A stretch of 64,000 nucleotides of DNA from Macrostomum hystrix (taxonomy: Eukaryota > Platyhelminthes > Macrostomidae), in contig CATNEN010000003.1 in assembly GCA_950097015.1 (NCBI GenBank), positions 14,762,001-14,826,000 of the forward strand, read 5' to 3'. The notes beneath the pieces were generated by a model. It was not told the DNA's origin. It ran no database searches and saw nothing but the letters and a program-made list of their open reading frames with translations. A program made the translations under genes and the position numbers. Positions 11,101-21,700 of the stretch are shown piece after piece; the first letter of the stretch is position 1; each line of letters starts with the position of its first letter.

Positions 11101-12445
11101 TGACGCCTCAGCCGTGGCCAAAGAATCATCGAGGGACCCGGTGATCTCCACCGTCATGCGCTACTGTCGAGAAGGATGGCCACCAGACAGGCGAGACGAA
11201 GACGCCGAGGTGGCCCGCTTACGGAAGGTCAAAGATTCGCTCTCCTGCGGCAACGGGTGTCTTCTGCATGGCTGTCGTCTTGTGATTCCTCGGAACCTCC
11301 GGAATGAGGTGCTGAAGATTCTCCACCTCGGACACTTTGGAATACAGAGGATGAAGCAGCTGGCTCGATCGGCAGTCTACTGGCCGAACATCGACGACGA
11401 CGTCGAGCACCTGTGCCACGGCTGCCACAGCTGTGCTGAGCACCAAAATCATCCGCCAAAGGCCGCCGTCCATCCGTGGATGATGCCTGAGAAGCCTTGG
11501 AGTCGCCTACATCTGGATCACGCAGTCAACTTCCTCGGCACCAACTGGCTAGTGCTCACGGACGCCTACTCGAAGTACCCGTGCATACACTCGACGCAAT
11601 CCATGTCAACGCGGGCAACGATCGAGCTTCTGGAAGAAGACTTTGCCCACTTCGGCTACCCTCACGCCATCGTCACTGACAATGCAGCGGCATTCATGGC
11701 TGAGGAGTTTCAAGCTTGGTGTCGCGAACACGGCATCGCGCACCTCACAGGAGCTCCGTATCATCCTGCAACAAACGGAGCGGCCGAACGACTGGTTCAG
11801 ACCTTCAAGAAGGCCCTGAAGAAATCCAGCCTGCCACCTGCCAGGGCGCTACAGCAGTTCCTGATGCAGTACCGACGGACTCCTGCGGTCAACGGCTACT
11901 CTCCGAGCGAACTCCTAAATGGCCGGCAGATCAGGACGCAGATTGATACTCTGCTGCCATCTCCAGCCCATCTCGCCCAGGATCGCCAAGTCAAGCAGGC
12001 CGAAGAGTCCAGAGCTCGGAAAAAGGTGTCTCGCGTCCGAGAAGGCTACAACGTCGGAGATCCGGTCTACGCTCGCTACTACGGACCACGCCGCGAGAAG
12101 GAAGGCCGCTGGGTTCCGGCAGTGGTCACCAAGCGGCACGGCAGCCGCAGCGTCAACGTCAAGGTTGTCCCAAGCGGCCCGGTGTGGCGACGGCACTTCG
12201 ACCAGCTTCAACCGCGACACGTGTCCGCGGAAGACGGCGAGCCAGGATCACTGCCGACTCAACAAAACGAAACGGCCGGCCACCTGATGCTGCCGGCCAC
12301 ACCAGCGGTGGCACATCCAGGATCTCGACCCAGGCCTCCAGGATGGCGAGCGCCGGACCAAGTCCAACACCCGCCGCCCTACGGACCAGATAATCCACGA
12401 CGGTCGGCTAGGCAGCGAAAGCCACGGCTACAAATGGACTTATAG
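8183..12445 (+). CDS. Gag-Pol polyprotein of Ty3/gypsy retrotransposon
   Basis: One uninterrupted frame of 1420 residues, ATG at 8183, TAG at 12443. Residues 1 to about 270 are Gag-like. Two CCHC zinc knuckles start near 281 (CYRCGAKNHRANDC) and 300. The protease active-site Asp is 369 within VDTAT; the third residue is Ala rather than the usual Gly. Reverse transcriptase spans about 500-700 with YLDD at 671-674. RNase H has CDAS near 818. Integrase has an HHCC finger from about 1047 and the catalytic triad D1112, D1166, E1202 with 35 residues between the last two. The C-terminal tail is basic and proline-rich with no chromodomain evident. Gag and Pol are fused without a frameshift. All catalytic residues but the protease Ala are standard. 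Confidence 0.95.
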   Translation: MPETMQDEDIISLLRQQMEEERQQRNADRQMMLDLIRSLKPAADQSQAAALPTHVTTSTPGFSPFDATSELWPDYLARFCTFTGANSIPDDKKAQVFLTNQSPSVYKLLSNLAAQQTPRKEINKLTMDEIEKFMEEQYDTKRFIVRERFRFWSDMRRKPGETIQELAARIRQDATTCDFSSIKDPLDEALRTRFICSVRNEAVLKALFKLKVEELTFARAVEIAIETEEAARVAKETVYGDKSSPVNKVKQKVRRPGATSAKFTTDSTASRSTTDSASGSCYRCGAKNHRANDCRFKDATCRHCKKVGHLEPVCRSNAKGSAPAANFKKPVKQVEEHVLVRAVAQTEDDLPKLEVSIHIQGKALAIEVDTATNGNFITESFWKKLGTPPLEVAKSRYESASRHDLPVLGTFVGKTTLPGSAPEHDIQYIVTQVPGLNLLGRTATKLLGISVDKLLGAASAIQEVNAVFDHLSPDEALQKACRNLCDEFPDLWKDELGCLKDFKLELQFNPDAKPVFRKARPVPFAIREELERAYDEGIRRGIWEPTDFNDYGTPVVPVRKPSTGSEQPKLRVCGDYSCTINPQLEDNRHPLPLPEELLQKLGGSYCFSKVDLADAYNQIELGPMSQRRLALSTHRGVLLQKRLAFGPKSAVGEFQFIMEMVAGDLPGVVFYLDDYLVGGATADEHLANLRRLFQRLSDKGLRCPREKCKFAMPSIEYLGYVLSKEGIAKGTKVDAVREMPPPKDVSSLRSFLGSVQFYAKFLPPSMATISEPLYRLTRKDAPWTWGDAEQRAFEQIKEELSSDNVLVHYNADLPLGLSCDASNVGIGAVLFHRYPDGSERPIANASKSLTDAQRRYPQIQKEALSIIFGLKKFFQYLFNRKFILVTDHKPLISLFGPEKETPVMAANRLARWANLLHNFTYEIEYRQTKSHGNADALSRLPVGDDLDFDGEESTADFDMVCAIKVLSLQIRPADASAVAKESSRDPVISTVMRYCREGWPPDRRDEDAEVARLRKVKDSLSCGNGCLLHGCRLVIPRNLRNEVLKILHLGHFGIQRMKQLARSAVYWPNIDDDVEHLCHGCHSCAEHQNHPPKAAVHPWMMPEKPWSRLHLDHAVNFLGTNWLVLTDAYSKYPCIHSTQSMSTRATIELLEEDFAHFGYPHAIVTDNAAAFMAEEFQAWCREHGIAHLTGAPYHPATNGAAERLVQTFKKALKKSSLPPARALQQFLMQYRRTPAVNGYSPSELLNGRQIRTQIDTLLPSPAHLAQDRQVKQAEESRARKKVSRVREGYNVGDPVYARYYGPRREKEGRWVPAVVTKRHGSRSVNVKVVPSGPVWRRHFDQLQPRHVSAEDGEPGSLPTQQNETAGHLMLPATPAVAHPGSRPRPPGWRAPDQVQHPPPYGPDNPRRSARQRKPRLQMDL

Positions 12446-12473
12446 ACTTTCTATCAGCTGTACTCACAGTTTT

Positions 12474-12483
12474 GGTGGGGAGG
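12474..12483 (+). other. polypurine tract
   Basis: GGTGGGGAGG immediately precedes the TGTTGTGGG start of the 3' LTR, the position of the plus-strand primer in LTR retrotransposons. Confidence 0.8.
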
Positions 12484-12816
12484 TGTTGTGGGTTTCGTTA
12501 CGATAATTCCGTAAATAGTTTTCTAGAACTTTCTACCACTTGTTATAACACTCTGTTGTTTCCAGAATCTTCTCTGCGCCTCCCCCGCGGGCTATCTATG
12601 AGAACTTTCTAGAAAGTTCTCCCACTCGCTCCCCAGGCTATAAATAGAAACCCCCGCGCGGTGCACACACTCAAGAACCTTTCCAGTATTTAATAATACT
12701 GCTGTTACAAATATACGCTTATCCAGTCGACTGCCGAGTGCTCCTTTCGGCGCTATACTTACATTTACCGACACTACAATTGGAATCTCTGTATTCGTTA
12801 CTTCAAGAATACAACA
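12484..12816 (+). repeat. 3' long terminal repeat
   Basis: 333 bp, matching 7751-8083 with no difference seen by eye. It ends ACAACA and is followed by the GTTTC target duplication. Confidence 0.96.
12520..12646 (+). promoter_or_regulatory. heat-shock elements and TATA box in 3' LTR
   Basis: Same three clusters as the 5' LTR, at 12520-12534, 12559-12573 and 12601-12620, with TATAAATA at 12639-12646. Any transcript started here would run rightwards into flanking DNA, antisense to the POLE 3' end about 2.6 kb away. Confidence 0.75.
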
Positions 12817-12821
12817 GTTTC
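12817..12821. repeat. target-site duplication, right copy (GTTTC)
   Basis: GTTTC directly after the 3' LTR matches 7746-7750. Confidence 0.9.
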
Positions 12822-13200
12822 CCAGAAAAAAAACGATCAGAAAAGTTTGGTTTCTAAGAATAAAAGAAAAGAAACACGCTGATTTCACAATAATGACTTT
12901 CGGTTTCATAGAAAGTACTGAAATGAACATCTTTTGTTTCCAAATACAAATGTTTTGTTTCCTGGAAAAATGATCAGAAAGACCTTTAGTTTACAAGTTT
13001 CCATCAGTTTAATCGAAATCAGGATTCAAAGCATTTTCGTTGTTGTAGGAAAAATGATGTCAAACACTTTCAGTTTCCTAGAAAATAGGATTTAACAAAC
13101 ATTCAGTTTCCCGGAAAGTTATAAAAAGCTTTAATTTTCCTAGAAAACTGGATCGGAAAAAGTTTTCCGAAATCTAAACACTTTCGGATTCTAAGAAAAA
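12822..13200. repeat. degenerate repeats built on GTTTC...GAAA motifs
   Basis: Loosely repeated blocks with GTTTCC, TAGAAAA or GGAAAA and GATCAGAAA recur about every 30-50 bases with much divergence. Similar TTTCTTAGAAA motifs occur at 34930-35120 and near 56790. The gap between TTC and GAA is three bases, so these are not heat-shock elements. Confidence 0.5.
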
Positions 13201-13960
13201 ATAACTCAAAAGAACTACAGATCCTCAGGTTTTTTTTTAGTTTTTGACTTTCCCGATTTGCACAACTTTTTACTTAAACTTGAATTTACACTTGAAATTC
13301 TGTTTCTTAGAAATTTATTCTTGTTTTTTTATCTATTGTTTGATGCCTGCTCTTTACTGTGCAGCAATGCAGTATGTACTAACAGTACATCTATGCGAGA
13401 AAAAAAGTACAGCGGATAAACTAAAAGCCATGATATTTCGAAAAAGTAAAATAAAATCCATCCTGAGATTTTATTTGTAGCGATCCACTATCATAAAAAA
13501 TGGGGGCTATAGAAAAGTCATATAAACGCCAGTTTGCGCTGGTGCAAACGACCGTGAAACATATTTTGGGGGGAAAAATATGCGGGTGAAGAAGATCAGG
13601 AAAAAGAATAATAAGGACAAAAGGCGGCATCTCGCAACGGTATTAAAGCCATCAAATGAGGTTCCTGCAATAATAATGCCGTCGTGCTAGATCGTGCTAG
13701 GGAGAGCTAGAACAGTCGCGGTGAAAGATGGAGACACTAGCCTGTCACGATTCTCCGTACCTCTCGATTTTTCTTCATTTCGTGCCAACAACCAACATCC
13801 GTTCTTATTATTATTTATAACTGTATGATGCTTTTCCATCCTTGCAAAATAATGGGAATAGCTGCCTATTATACCAATCAGCTTTATTTTCGTGTGTACA
13901 GAAAGGCACTTTAGGAATAATCCCTAGCTAGTGGTTTCCTGGAAATAATATCTTTCGATT
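13201..13960. other. unique AT-rich spacer
   Basis: About 760 bases with no exon, RNA gene or repeat array I can support. Confidence 0.6.
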
Positions 13961-13964
13961 CTAC

Positions 13965-14390
13965 ATACGATTCTAGGTACGATTCCATCCATCAATCTTG
14001 GCGCAATTGTAACTGCGATTCCATCTACAAATCTTGGTGCGATTTCATCTACGAATCTTGGTGCGATTCCATCTACAAATCTTGGTGCGATTCCATCTAC
14101 GAATCTTGGTGCGATTCCATCTACGAATCTTGGTGCGATTCCATCTACGAATCTTGGTGCGATTCCATCTACGAATCTTGGTGCGATTCCATATACGAAT
14201 CTTAGTGTGATTTCATCTAAGAATCTTGGTGCGATTCCATCTACGAATCTTGGTGCGATTCCATCTACGAATCTTGGTGCGATTCCATCTACGAATCTTG
14301 GTGCGATTCCATCTACGAGTCTTGGTGCGATTTCATCTACGAGTCTTGGTGCGATTCCATCTACGAATCTTGGTGCGATTCTTACGAATT
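13965..14390. repeat. 24-bp minisatellite (GATTCCATCTACGAATCTTG)
   Basis: About 17 units, nearly uniform in the middle and degenerate at the left end. The unit is stop-free in two frames, giving two short overlapping open frames that I do not accept as coding. Confidence 0.93.
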
Positions 14391-14948
14391 AAAGGTCAAT
14401 TTATGAAAAAAAACTCATTCATTTTTTGGCCTTAATCAAAGAATGCGAGATGTATGAAAACGCAGGAGCTTTATATTTCATTTTATTGCACTTTCCGTTT
14501 CGCACTACTCACAAGTAGGCTGATTCTGCCATTTTTAGAAAATGGCCTAAATAATAAAATACCTAGATAAATTAGGAAGATTAGAGTAATTATTTTAAAA
14601 GCAGTTGGACTCACATGCAAATGCAGCGAAAATGCACAATTTTAGCAGAGATAATACAAAGTGCGTAAAAAAACTAGTTTTTTGCATTGACATTAAAGAA
14701 TATACTCGGAATTTAAAAACCATTTGGGACATACAGAAAGATCCAATGCTTTTGAATAATTAAATGCCAAGATAGGCTAAGTGCGAAAAGGCATAAAAAT
14801 GTAAGCAGGGTAGAAATTGGTAAACAAATAAATGATTATAAAATCCTGTGGCAGGTTAATGAATATTAAAGTCTCAGCACGATTAAAGGGTGGTAGCCGG
14901 TTAACGAAACAGGTAACAACCTCTGTTCCTAGATTAAGGGGCAGTTAT
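14391..14948. other. unique AT-rich spacer
   Basis: Between the 24-bp array and the POLE poly(A) signals. No exon or repeat structure seen. Confidence 0.55.
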
Positions 14949-14949
14949 T

Positions 14950-14969
14950 TTTATTGCAGTTAGTTTATT
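14950..14969 (-). terminator. POLE: POLE candidate poly(A) signals (two AATAAA)
   Basis: On the minus strand AATAAA occurs at 14969-14964 and again at 14955-14950, about 480 nt beyond the POLE stop codon. They are the first canonical signals I found downstream, so they probably define the 3' end. The 3' UTR would then consist largely of the 29-bp array. Confidence 0.55.
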
Positions 14970-14970
14970 G

Positions 14971-15446
14971 GCTAGGGATAGCGGTGAGATCAAAGGATGT
15001 CTAGGGATAGCGGTGAGATCAAAGGATGGCTAGGGATAGCGGTGAGATCAAAGGATGGCTAGGGATAGCGGCGAGATCAAAAGATGGCTAGGGATAGCGG
15101 TGAGATCAAAGGATGGCTAGGGATAGCGGTGAGATCAAAGGATGGCTAGGGATAGCGGTGAGATCAAAGGATGGCTAGGGATAGCGGTGAGATCAAAGGA
15201 TGGCTAGGGATAGCGGCGAGATCAAATGATGGCTAGGGAAAGCGGTAAGATCAAAGGGTGGTAAGGAGAGACGGCGTTAAGATCAATCTTAACGGAGGAT
15301 TGTATGGACGGCGGTATGATCAAAGCGTGGCTAGCAGAGACGGCGGTATATCAAAAGGAGCATAGGAGGGACGGCGATAAGATTAAAGATCGGCTAGGTT
15401 AGATCGCGATAAGATCAAAGAGCTGCATAGACAAAAAGCGGTCAGA
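14971..15446. repeat. 29-bp minisatellite in the POLE 3' flank/UTR
   Basis: Units of the GCTAGGGATAGCGGTGAGAT type (29 bp) repeat about nine times at 14971-15240, then decay up to the POLE stop codon. AGCGG..GATCAAAGG also appears in the intron 8 array (30955-31480), suggesting relatedness. Confidence 0.9.
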
Positions 15447-15705
15447 TCAAAGGCTGTCCAGCAGCAGCCGGGCGGAGGTACGTAGGAGCGGCATCTCAAA
15501 GTGTTCAGCAACCGATAGGAGAGTTCTCAGTTGAACTAGCAGGTCGGGTCCATTGACTGTGCAGCGATATTGGCCGGCACAGGGGCACATTTTGGCCAGC
15601 GAACGGTCCATAACACAGTTGCACTTGCCGCAGGACAGATCCTGGAGGCTGCAGTTCAGGGCTAGAAGGCGAGCCACGCTCAGCAACCTCAGCTCCAGCA
15701 TACTT
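15447..15705 (-). CDS. POLE: POLE exon 21 (C-terminal CysB module, stop)
   Basis: Residues 2275-2360. LQDLSCGKC and MCPCAG supply C2300, C2303, C2315 and C2317, the second C-terminal metal site, which in this family contacts the B subunit. Acceptor CATCGCAG precedes 15705; TGA at 15449-15447. Confidence 0.95.
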
Positions 15706-18700
15706 CTGCGATGGGTTGTGGAAATTTGAAGCTTTCTGGTGGAAATATTGGCAATCTTGACTATTTTTTAATCTTAGCTTGTATAAAATTCCAACCTTTT
15801 TTAAGTCTCTATTGATCTGACGCTTCAGTCTCTCATCCACCTGAAGCTTCAGTCTTCCATCCACCTGAAGCTTCAGTCTCCCATCCACCTGAAGCTTCAG
15901 TCTCCCATCCACCTGAAGCTTCAGTCTCCCATCCACCTGAAGCTTCAGTCCCCCATCCACCTGAAGCTTCAGTCTCCCATCCACCTGAAGCTTCAGTCTC
16001 CCATCCACCTGAAGCTTCAGTCTCCCATCCACCTGAAGCTTCAGTCTCTCATCCACCTGAAGCTTCAGTCTCCCATTCACCTGAAGCTTCAGTCTCCCAT
16101 CCACCTGAAGCTTCAGTCTCCCGTCCACCTGAAGCTTCAGTCTCCCATCCACCTGAAGCTTCAGTCTCCCATCCACCTGAAGCTTCAGTCTCCCGTCCAC
16201 CTGAAGCTTCAGTCGCCTGTCTACTTGAAGCTTCAGTCACCTGTCTACCTGAAGCTTCAGTCACCTGTCTACCTGAAGCGTCAATCTCTCATCCATCTGA
16301 AGCTTCAGTCTCCTATCTACATGAAGATTTAGTCTCCTATCTACCTGAAGGTTTAGTCTCCTATCTACCTGAAGATTTAGTCTCCTATCTACCTGAAGAT
16401 TTAGTCTCCTATCTACCTGAATGTTTAGTCTCCTATCTACCTGAATGTTTAGTCTCCTATCTACCTGAATGTTTAGTCTCCTATCTACCTGAAGGTTTAG
16501 TCTCCTATCTACCTGAAGATTTAGTCTCCTATCTACCTGAAGATTTAGTCTCCTATCTACCTGAAGATTTAGTCTCCTCTCTACCTGAATATTTAGTCTC
16601 CTATCTACCTGAAGGTTTAGTCTCCTATCTACCTGAAGGTTTAGTCTCCTATCTACCTGAAGATTTAGTCTCCCATCTACCTGAAGATTTAGTCTCCTAT
16701 CTACCTGAAGATTTAGTCTCCTATCTACCTGAAGGTTTAGTCTCCTATCTACCTGAAGATTTAGTCTCCTATCTACCTGAAGATTTAGTCTCCTATCTAC
16801 CTGAAGATTTAGTCTCCTATCTACATGAAGTTTCATTTTCCTACTCCATAATTAAAAATCGATCAAAAAATTGTTTCCTAACTACCTCCCCTCCCCATTA
16901 ACAGTAGGACTACCAAGCCATTTTGCTGCCTGTTTTTACACCAAGTGGAGTTTTTTGCAGCGCCTAAATGCTAATAGCGTTCGCCTGAAGGTCCAGCAGT
17001 CCGTCTAGATAAAGGTAGGTGACCACCGAAGACGGAGATGATGCAGGCACATTTGGGTGACATGCTGATACATTTTAAAGGCCTGGCAAGGCCGCACTGA
17101 GGCGCAGTGCTAATTCGTTTATAGGGGTGCATGAAATGCACTAGCGCTTATGGGAAAAATCTGACCTTCGGCCAGAACCATTGAATATCTCGACGGTCTG
17201 AAGAGCTGGCGACTTGATCCTTGTTACAGAAGATGCGCAATAAAAGTTGGAATGTGTTCTTGAGTTTGTGAACCCTGTCGCTTTTCCCTTGGTAGTTCTA
17301 CAGTTAACCTCATATCAAAATGAGTAGATTTACCTGTCGTAAGGCTGGTCGCACCTGGGACACAGCCAGGAGCCCTGGGCGCCGCGGCCCCTGCGCAGTG
17401 GATCTCGGCAAAGGTCCAGATTTCTAACAAAGTCGCAGCAATGGCAAGCCACTTCGGCTAAGCAGAGGCTGGCGCAGGGGTTAGTCCATTCGCCTTTGCT
17501 GGAGAATTCCCCAACTCCTGCTAATCTAAGTAGGGCCGATTTCACTCGCTCCGCCTCCTCGGCCAGACAGTCGGCCAGGCTGAGAACTCGGCAGACGGAT
17601 TTGGCGAATTCTAGGCCGCCGTTGGAGAAGTCCAGATCGGCCCGACGACCGGGCGGATTAGGCACTGCGATTAGCTGGGAGGCGGCGTCGCCCGCAGATT
17701 TGAATCGGCGCCTAAATGCGTCCACCTGATTTAACAAAAAAAGTTATTCCGTTACTTTTTAACGTACCGTTACTTTTTCATTTTCATGCGTTACTTTTAG
17801 CGCTTTTGGCATTTGGCAATTGACATTTTACGTTACTTTTTTCTTCCGTTACTTTGGATTCACATTCGTTCGTTGCTGGGTGAACTGAAGCAATGCAGAG
17901 TTAAGTGTCTTGCTAAAGGATACAAATTTTACCAGCTGAGTAAGGAATCGAACCCCCGACCTTCAATTCGTGAGTTCGACGCTCTAAACACTAGGCTCTA
18001 ACCCCTTGCACAATATAGTTACTTTTATTCATAATTCGTAGCTGTTTTTTTAACTTGCGTTACTTTTAACGTTACTTTCGCAAAACAATGTTAGAATCCG
18101 TTATTTTTTCGTTACATTTTTAAGCTACTTGATTCAGTTACAAACCTGAGCCATTAGATCATGCGACAGGTCGCCTCTCAACAGATCCTTGAGCTCCTCT
18201 TCGAGGCCTTTGCCAGCCGTTTTGCCTTTCTCGTATAGAATAGTCTCGGTTGCCAATAGCAACCCGCTAAGCGCCGTGTCGAATGCCGGCTGCAGACTGA
18301 CTGGCAGAAATTCGCCCAGATTCCATTGCGACTCCATGCGGCGATGACAGAGGCTGGGATGCTGGGTAGGACGCATGTCCATCTGGGAATGAGCAGTGAA
18401 ATATGGATGATTCTACAGCTCGTACATCTGCTCAAGCGGTTAGTTTTTGTTACCCTTAGTGATTTACATACTGTTTTATGTTCTCACCTGTTCTGTTTGA
18501 ACAGGTCGACTGTCTGTATAGGTTCTGTTTGTTCAGGTTTTCAGTTTGTACAGGTTTTCTGTTTCTACAGGTTTTCTGTTTCTACAGGTTTTCTGTTTGT
18601 GTGGGTTGTCTGTTTGTACTGGTCGCATTGTTTGTACTCGTGTCTGTTTGTACAGTTTGTACATCTGTCAGCATGGGTTGGCTGTCTGCGTACAAGTCTG

Positions 18701-21700
18701 CCAGTCTGTCTATCCTAAATGTATACCATATTGTAGAAAAAAAGGAAATAGATTTTCGATACATATCGGCAAGACAATATTTGCATTCTTTAGGTCAATT
18801 TTTCCCAAAATTCAACACATATCGGGTAGTACAACCTACCCCTGATCGATTGGCAGTCTCTTCCTCATCCTCTTCAGCTTCCTCTTCGTCCTCCGGAGTA
18901 ACCTCGTAGCGAATGCCGCAGAAATTAGCAGAGTCCAAAAATAGCAAAGCCGAATAGACTCCGCTAACTTGCAAATCTAGAGCCTGAAATGAGTCCTTTG
19001 AGCAGAGGGTCCGACACACGTGCCTGGCGTAGGACAGGCAATCGACCGGATTCTGTTTGCCAGTAGCCAACAGAATGTTGTAGAAGTCGGCTCTTATCAC
19101 CTGCCAGTGAAAAATTATGGGATACGAGATTAATTTCTCACCTGTTCATCAATCCTACCAGCTTCTCACCTGTTCCTCAACAGCTGCTCCATCAATCCTA
19201 CCAGCTTCTCACCTGTTCTTCAACAGCTGCTCCATCAATCCTACCAGCTTCTCACCTGTTCTTCAACAGCTGCTCCATCAATCCTACCAGTTTCTCACCT
19301 GTTTCTCAACAGCTGCTCCATCAATCCTACCAGCTTCTCACCTGTTCTTCAACAGCTGCTCCATCAATCCTACCAGCTTCTCACCTGTTCCTCAACAGCT
19401 GCTCCATCAATCCTACCAGCTTCTCACCTGTTCTTCAACAGCTGCTCCATCAATCCTACGAGCTTCTCACCTGTTCTTCAACAGCTGCTCCATCAATCCT
19501 ACCAGTTTCTCACCTGTTTCTCAACAACTGCTCCATCAATCCTACCAGCTTCTCACCTGTTCCTCAACAGCTGCTCCATCAATCCTACCAGCTTCTCACC
19601 TGTTCTTTAACAGCTGTTCCATCAATCCTACCAGCTTCTCACCTGTTCCTCAACAGCTACTCCATCAATCCTACCAGCTTCTCACCTGTTCCTCAACAGC
19701 TGTTCCATCAATCCTACCAGCTTCTCACCTGTTCCTCAACAGCTGTTCCATCAATCCTACCAGCTTCTCACCTGTTCCTCAACAGCTACTCCATCAATCC
19801 TACCAGCTTCTCACCTGTTCCTCAACAGCTGCTCCATCAATCCTACCAGCTTCTCACCTGTCCGCCACCCAAGGTGCGCAATTCCGCCAGCAGGTGAATC
19901 TGCAATTTCCTCATCAGCCTCTGCAGAGTCCGCAGCAGTGCCGGATCGTGAAATCGTGACTGCGGACTCCGGAACCAACGGTGCAGATGGACAAGCAGAT
20001 TGTCGGCGCACCGATGCGAGTGCTGAGTTACGTCCCGAATCCAGGCCAAAGCTAGGCTGCGAATGGTGCGGAACGCGGTTGAACAGGCGGCAGTCTCGTC
20101 GTATTGCGATAGACTTGAGCCAGCCGCTTCAGACATCATCTCTTCTACGCCCTGCAGATATAATATATTTATACTATCGATTATCATTGGGATTTTGGAA
20201 AATTTATATCTATAGGATGCAAATCGATGGATCTGAAGCCTAAGGGTTTGAGAAACAGAATCTGAAGGGATAGGGATTTAAATCGATGGGATCGCAATGG
20301 ATGGGATCTGAAGGATAGGGATTATGAAGGGATGGGATCTGAAGGATAGGGATTATGAAGGGATGGGATCTGAAGGATAGGGATTAAGAAGGGATGGGAT
20401 CTGAAGGATAGGGATTATAAATGGATGGGATCTGAAGGATAGGGATTTTGAAGGGATGGGATCTGAAGGATAGGGATTATGAAGGGATAGGATCTGAAGG
20501 ATAGGGATTATGAAGGGATGGGATCTGAAGGATTGGGACTATGAAGGGATGGGATCTGAAGGATATGGATTATGAGGGGATGGGATCTGAAGGATGGGAA
20601 TTTAAAGAGATGGGATCTGAAGGATGGGGGATTTAAAGAGATGGGATCTGAAGAATAGGATTCGAAGATTGGGATAGAAAGTGATTGGATCTGAAGAACA
20701 GGGGTTTAAAGCGATGGGATAAATATAGAATTGGAGGGTGGATTTACATGGATAGGATCAGAAGAATTGTGAAGGCCGATGGAATGGGATCTGAAGTGCC
20801 TCACCTGCACGGGCAGGATTTCGTAGGTGGTGGCGCCGCCTTCCATCTCTTGAATTCGGCCGCACTGGAGCAGGGCGCAGACAGCCAGACTGCTCACGTC
20901 GATGTGAGCACAGTAGGCCGGATAGAACCCGGGTTTGAGCGTCTCGAAGGGCTCAATTTCGCAGGTCAAGTCGAGGTCAAGTCGAAGATCGTCGGCTTCG
21001 AAGCCGCCTAAGTCGGGGACCTCGGTGTCTGAGCACCAGAGCAGGTGGTTGTGCTTGAGCAGAGTGCGGCCTAGGAAGACATCGATGCCGAGAGTGGCCG
21101 ACTCGCTTGAGCTCACTGGCAAATTGCCGATGGGTACCTGGGAGGAGGGTGGGGAAAAGAAATATGTGGGATTTGAATAAAGTATAGGAGATCAATAGAT
21201 TAGGGATCAATAGGGGATTGCAGATTAGGGATCAATAGGGGATTGGAGATTAGGGGTCAATAGGGGATTGGAGATTAGGGATCAATAGGGGATTGGAGAA
21301 TAGGGATCAATAGGGGATTGGAGATTAGGGATCAATGGGGGATTGGAGATTAGGGATCAATAGGGGATTTTGGATTAGGGATCAATAGGGGATTTTGGGT
21401 CAGGAATTAGAAGGGGATTCTGGATTAGATATTGATCTGGGAGATTTTAAATTAGAGAATAGGTATATTTTATTAAGGATCTGTAACTTTCCTTTTTGGA
21501 TTAGGGATTCTGGATAAGACAAGGGATCGATAGGAGATTTTTAATAGGGATCGATAGGGGATACTGGATAAGGATTCAAAAGGACATTTCTGATTAATTA
21601 GGGATTAATATGGGTTTCGTTTCGTAATTTAGCGAGCGATAGGGATTTCGGATTAGTAAAATGCTGTGAATAAAAAATGATAGAGTATATTGGCACTTCG

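Larger units (their letters stand above)
7751..12816 (+). mobile_element. complete Ty3/gypsy-type LTR retrotransposon
   Basis: A 5066-bp element with matching 333-bp LTRs that start TGTTGTGGG and end ACAACA. It has a candidate primer-binding site just inside the 5' LTR, a single intact Gag-Pol frame, a purine tract before the 3' LTR and a 5-bp GTTTC target duplication. Domain order is Gag, CCHC knuckles, protease, reverse transcriptase, RNase H, integrase, which is the Ty3/gypsy order. There is no envelope frame and no chromodomain that I can see. The layout resembles Mag-lineage polyproteins (K02A2.6-like), but that is from memory. I saw no difference between the LTRs, so insertion is recent and the element may still be active. 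Confidence 0.97.

Noticed and set aside
8497..12398. Many antisense and shifted frames within the retrotransposon
   Set aside because: Shadows of the GC-rich Gag-Pol frame with no domain content.
12822..13200. Further heat-shock elements outside the LTR
   Set aside because: TTC and GAA are separated by three bases (TTCCTAGAA), not the two that heat-shock factor requires.
14207..14435. Short open frames in the 24-bp array
   Set aside because: Repeat-derived; no upstream signal or similarity.
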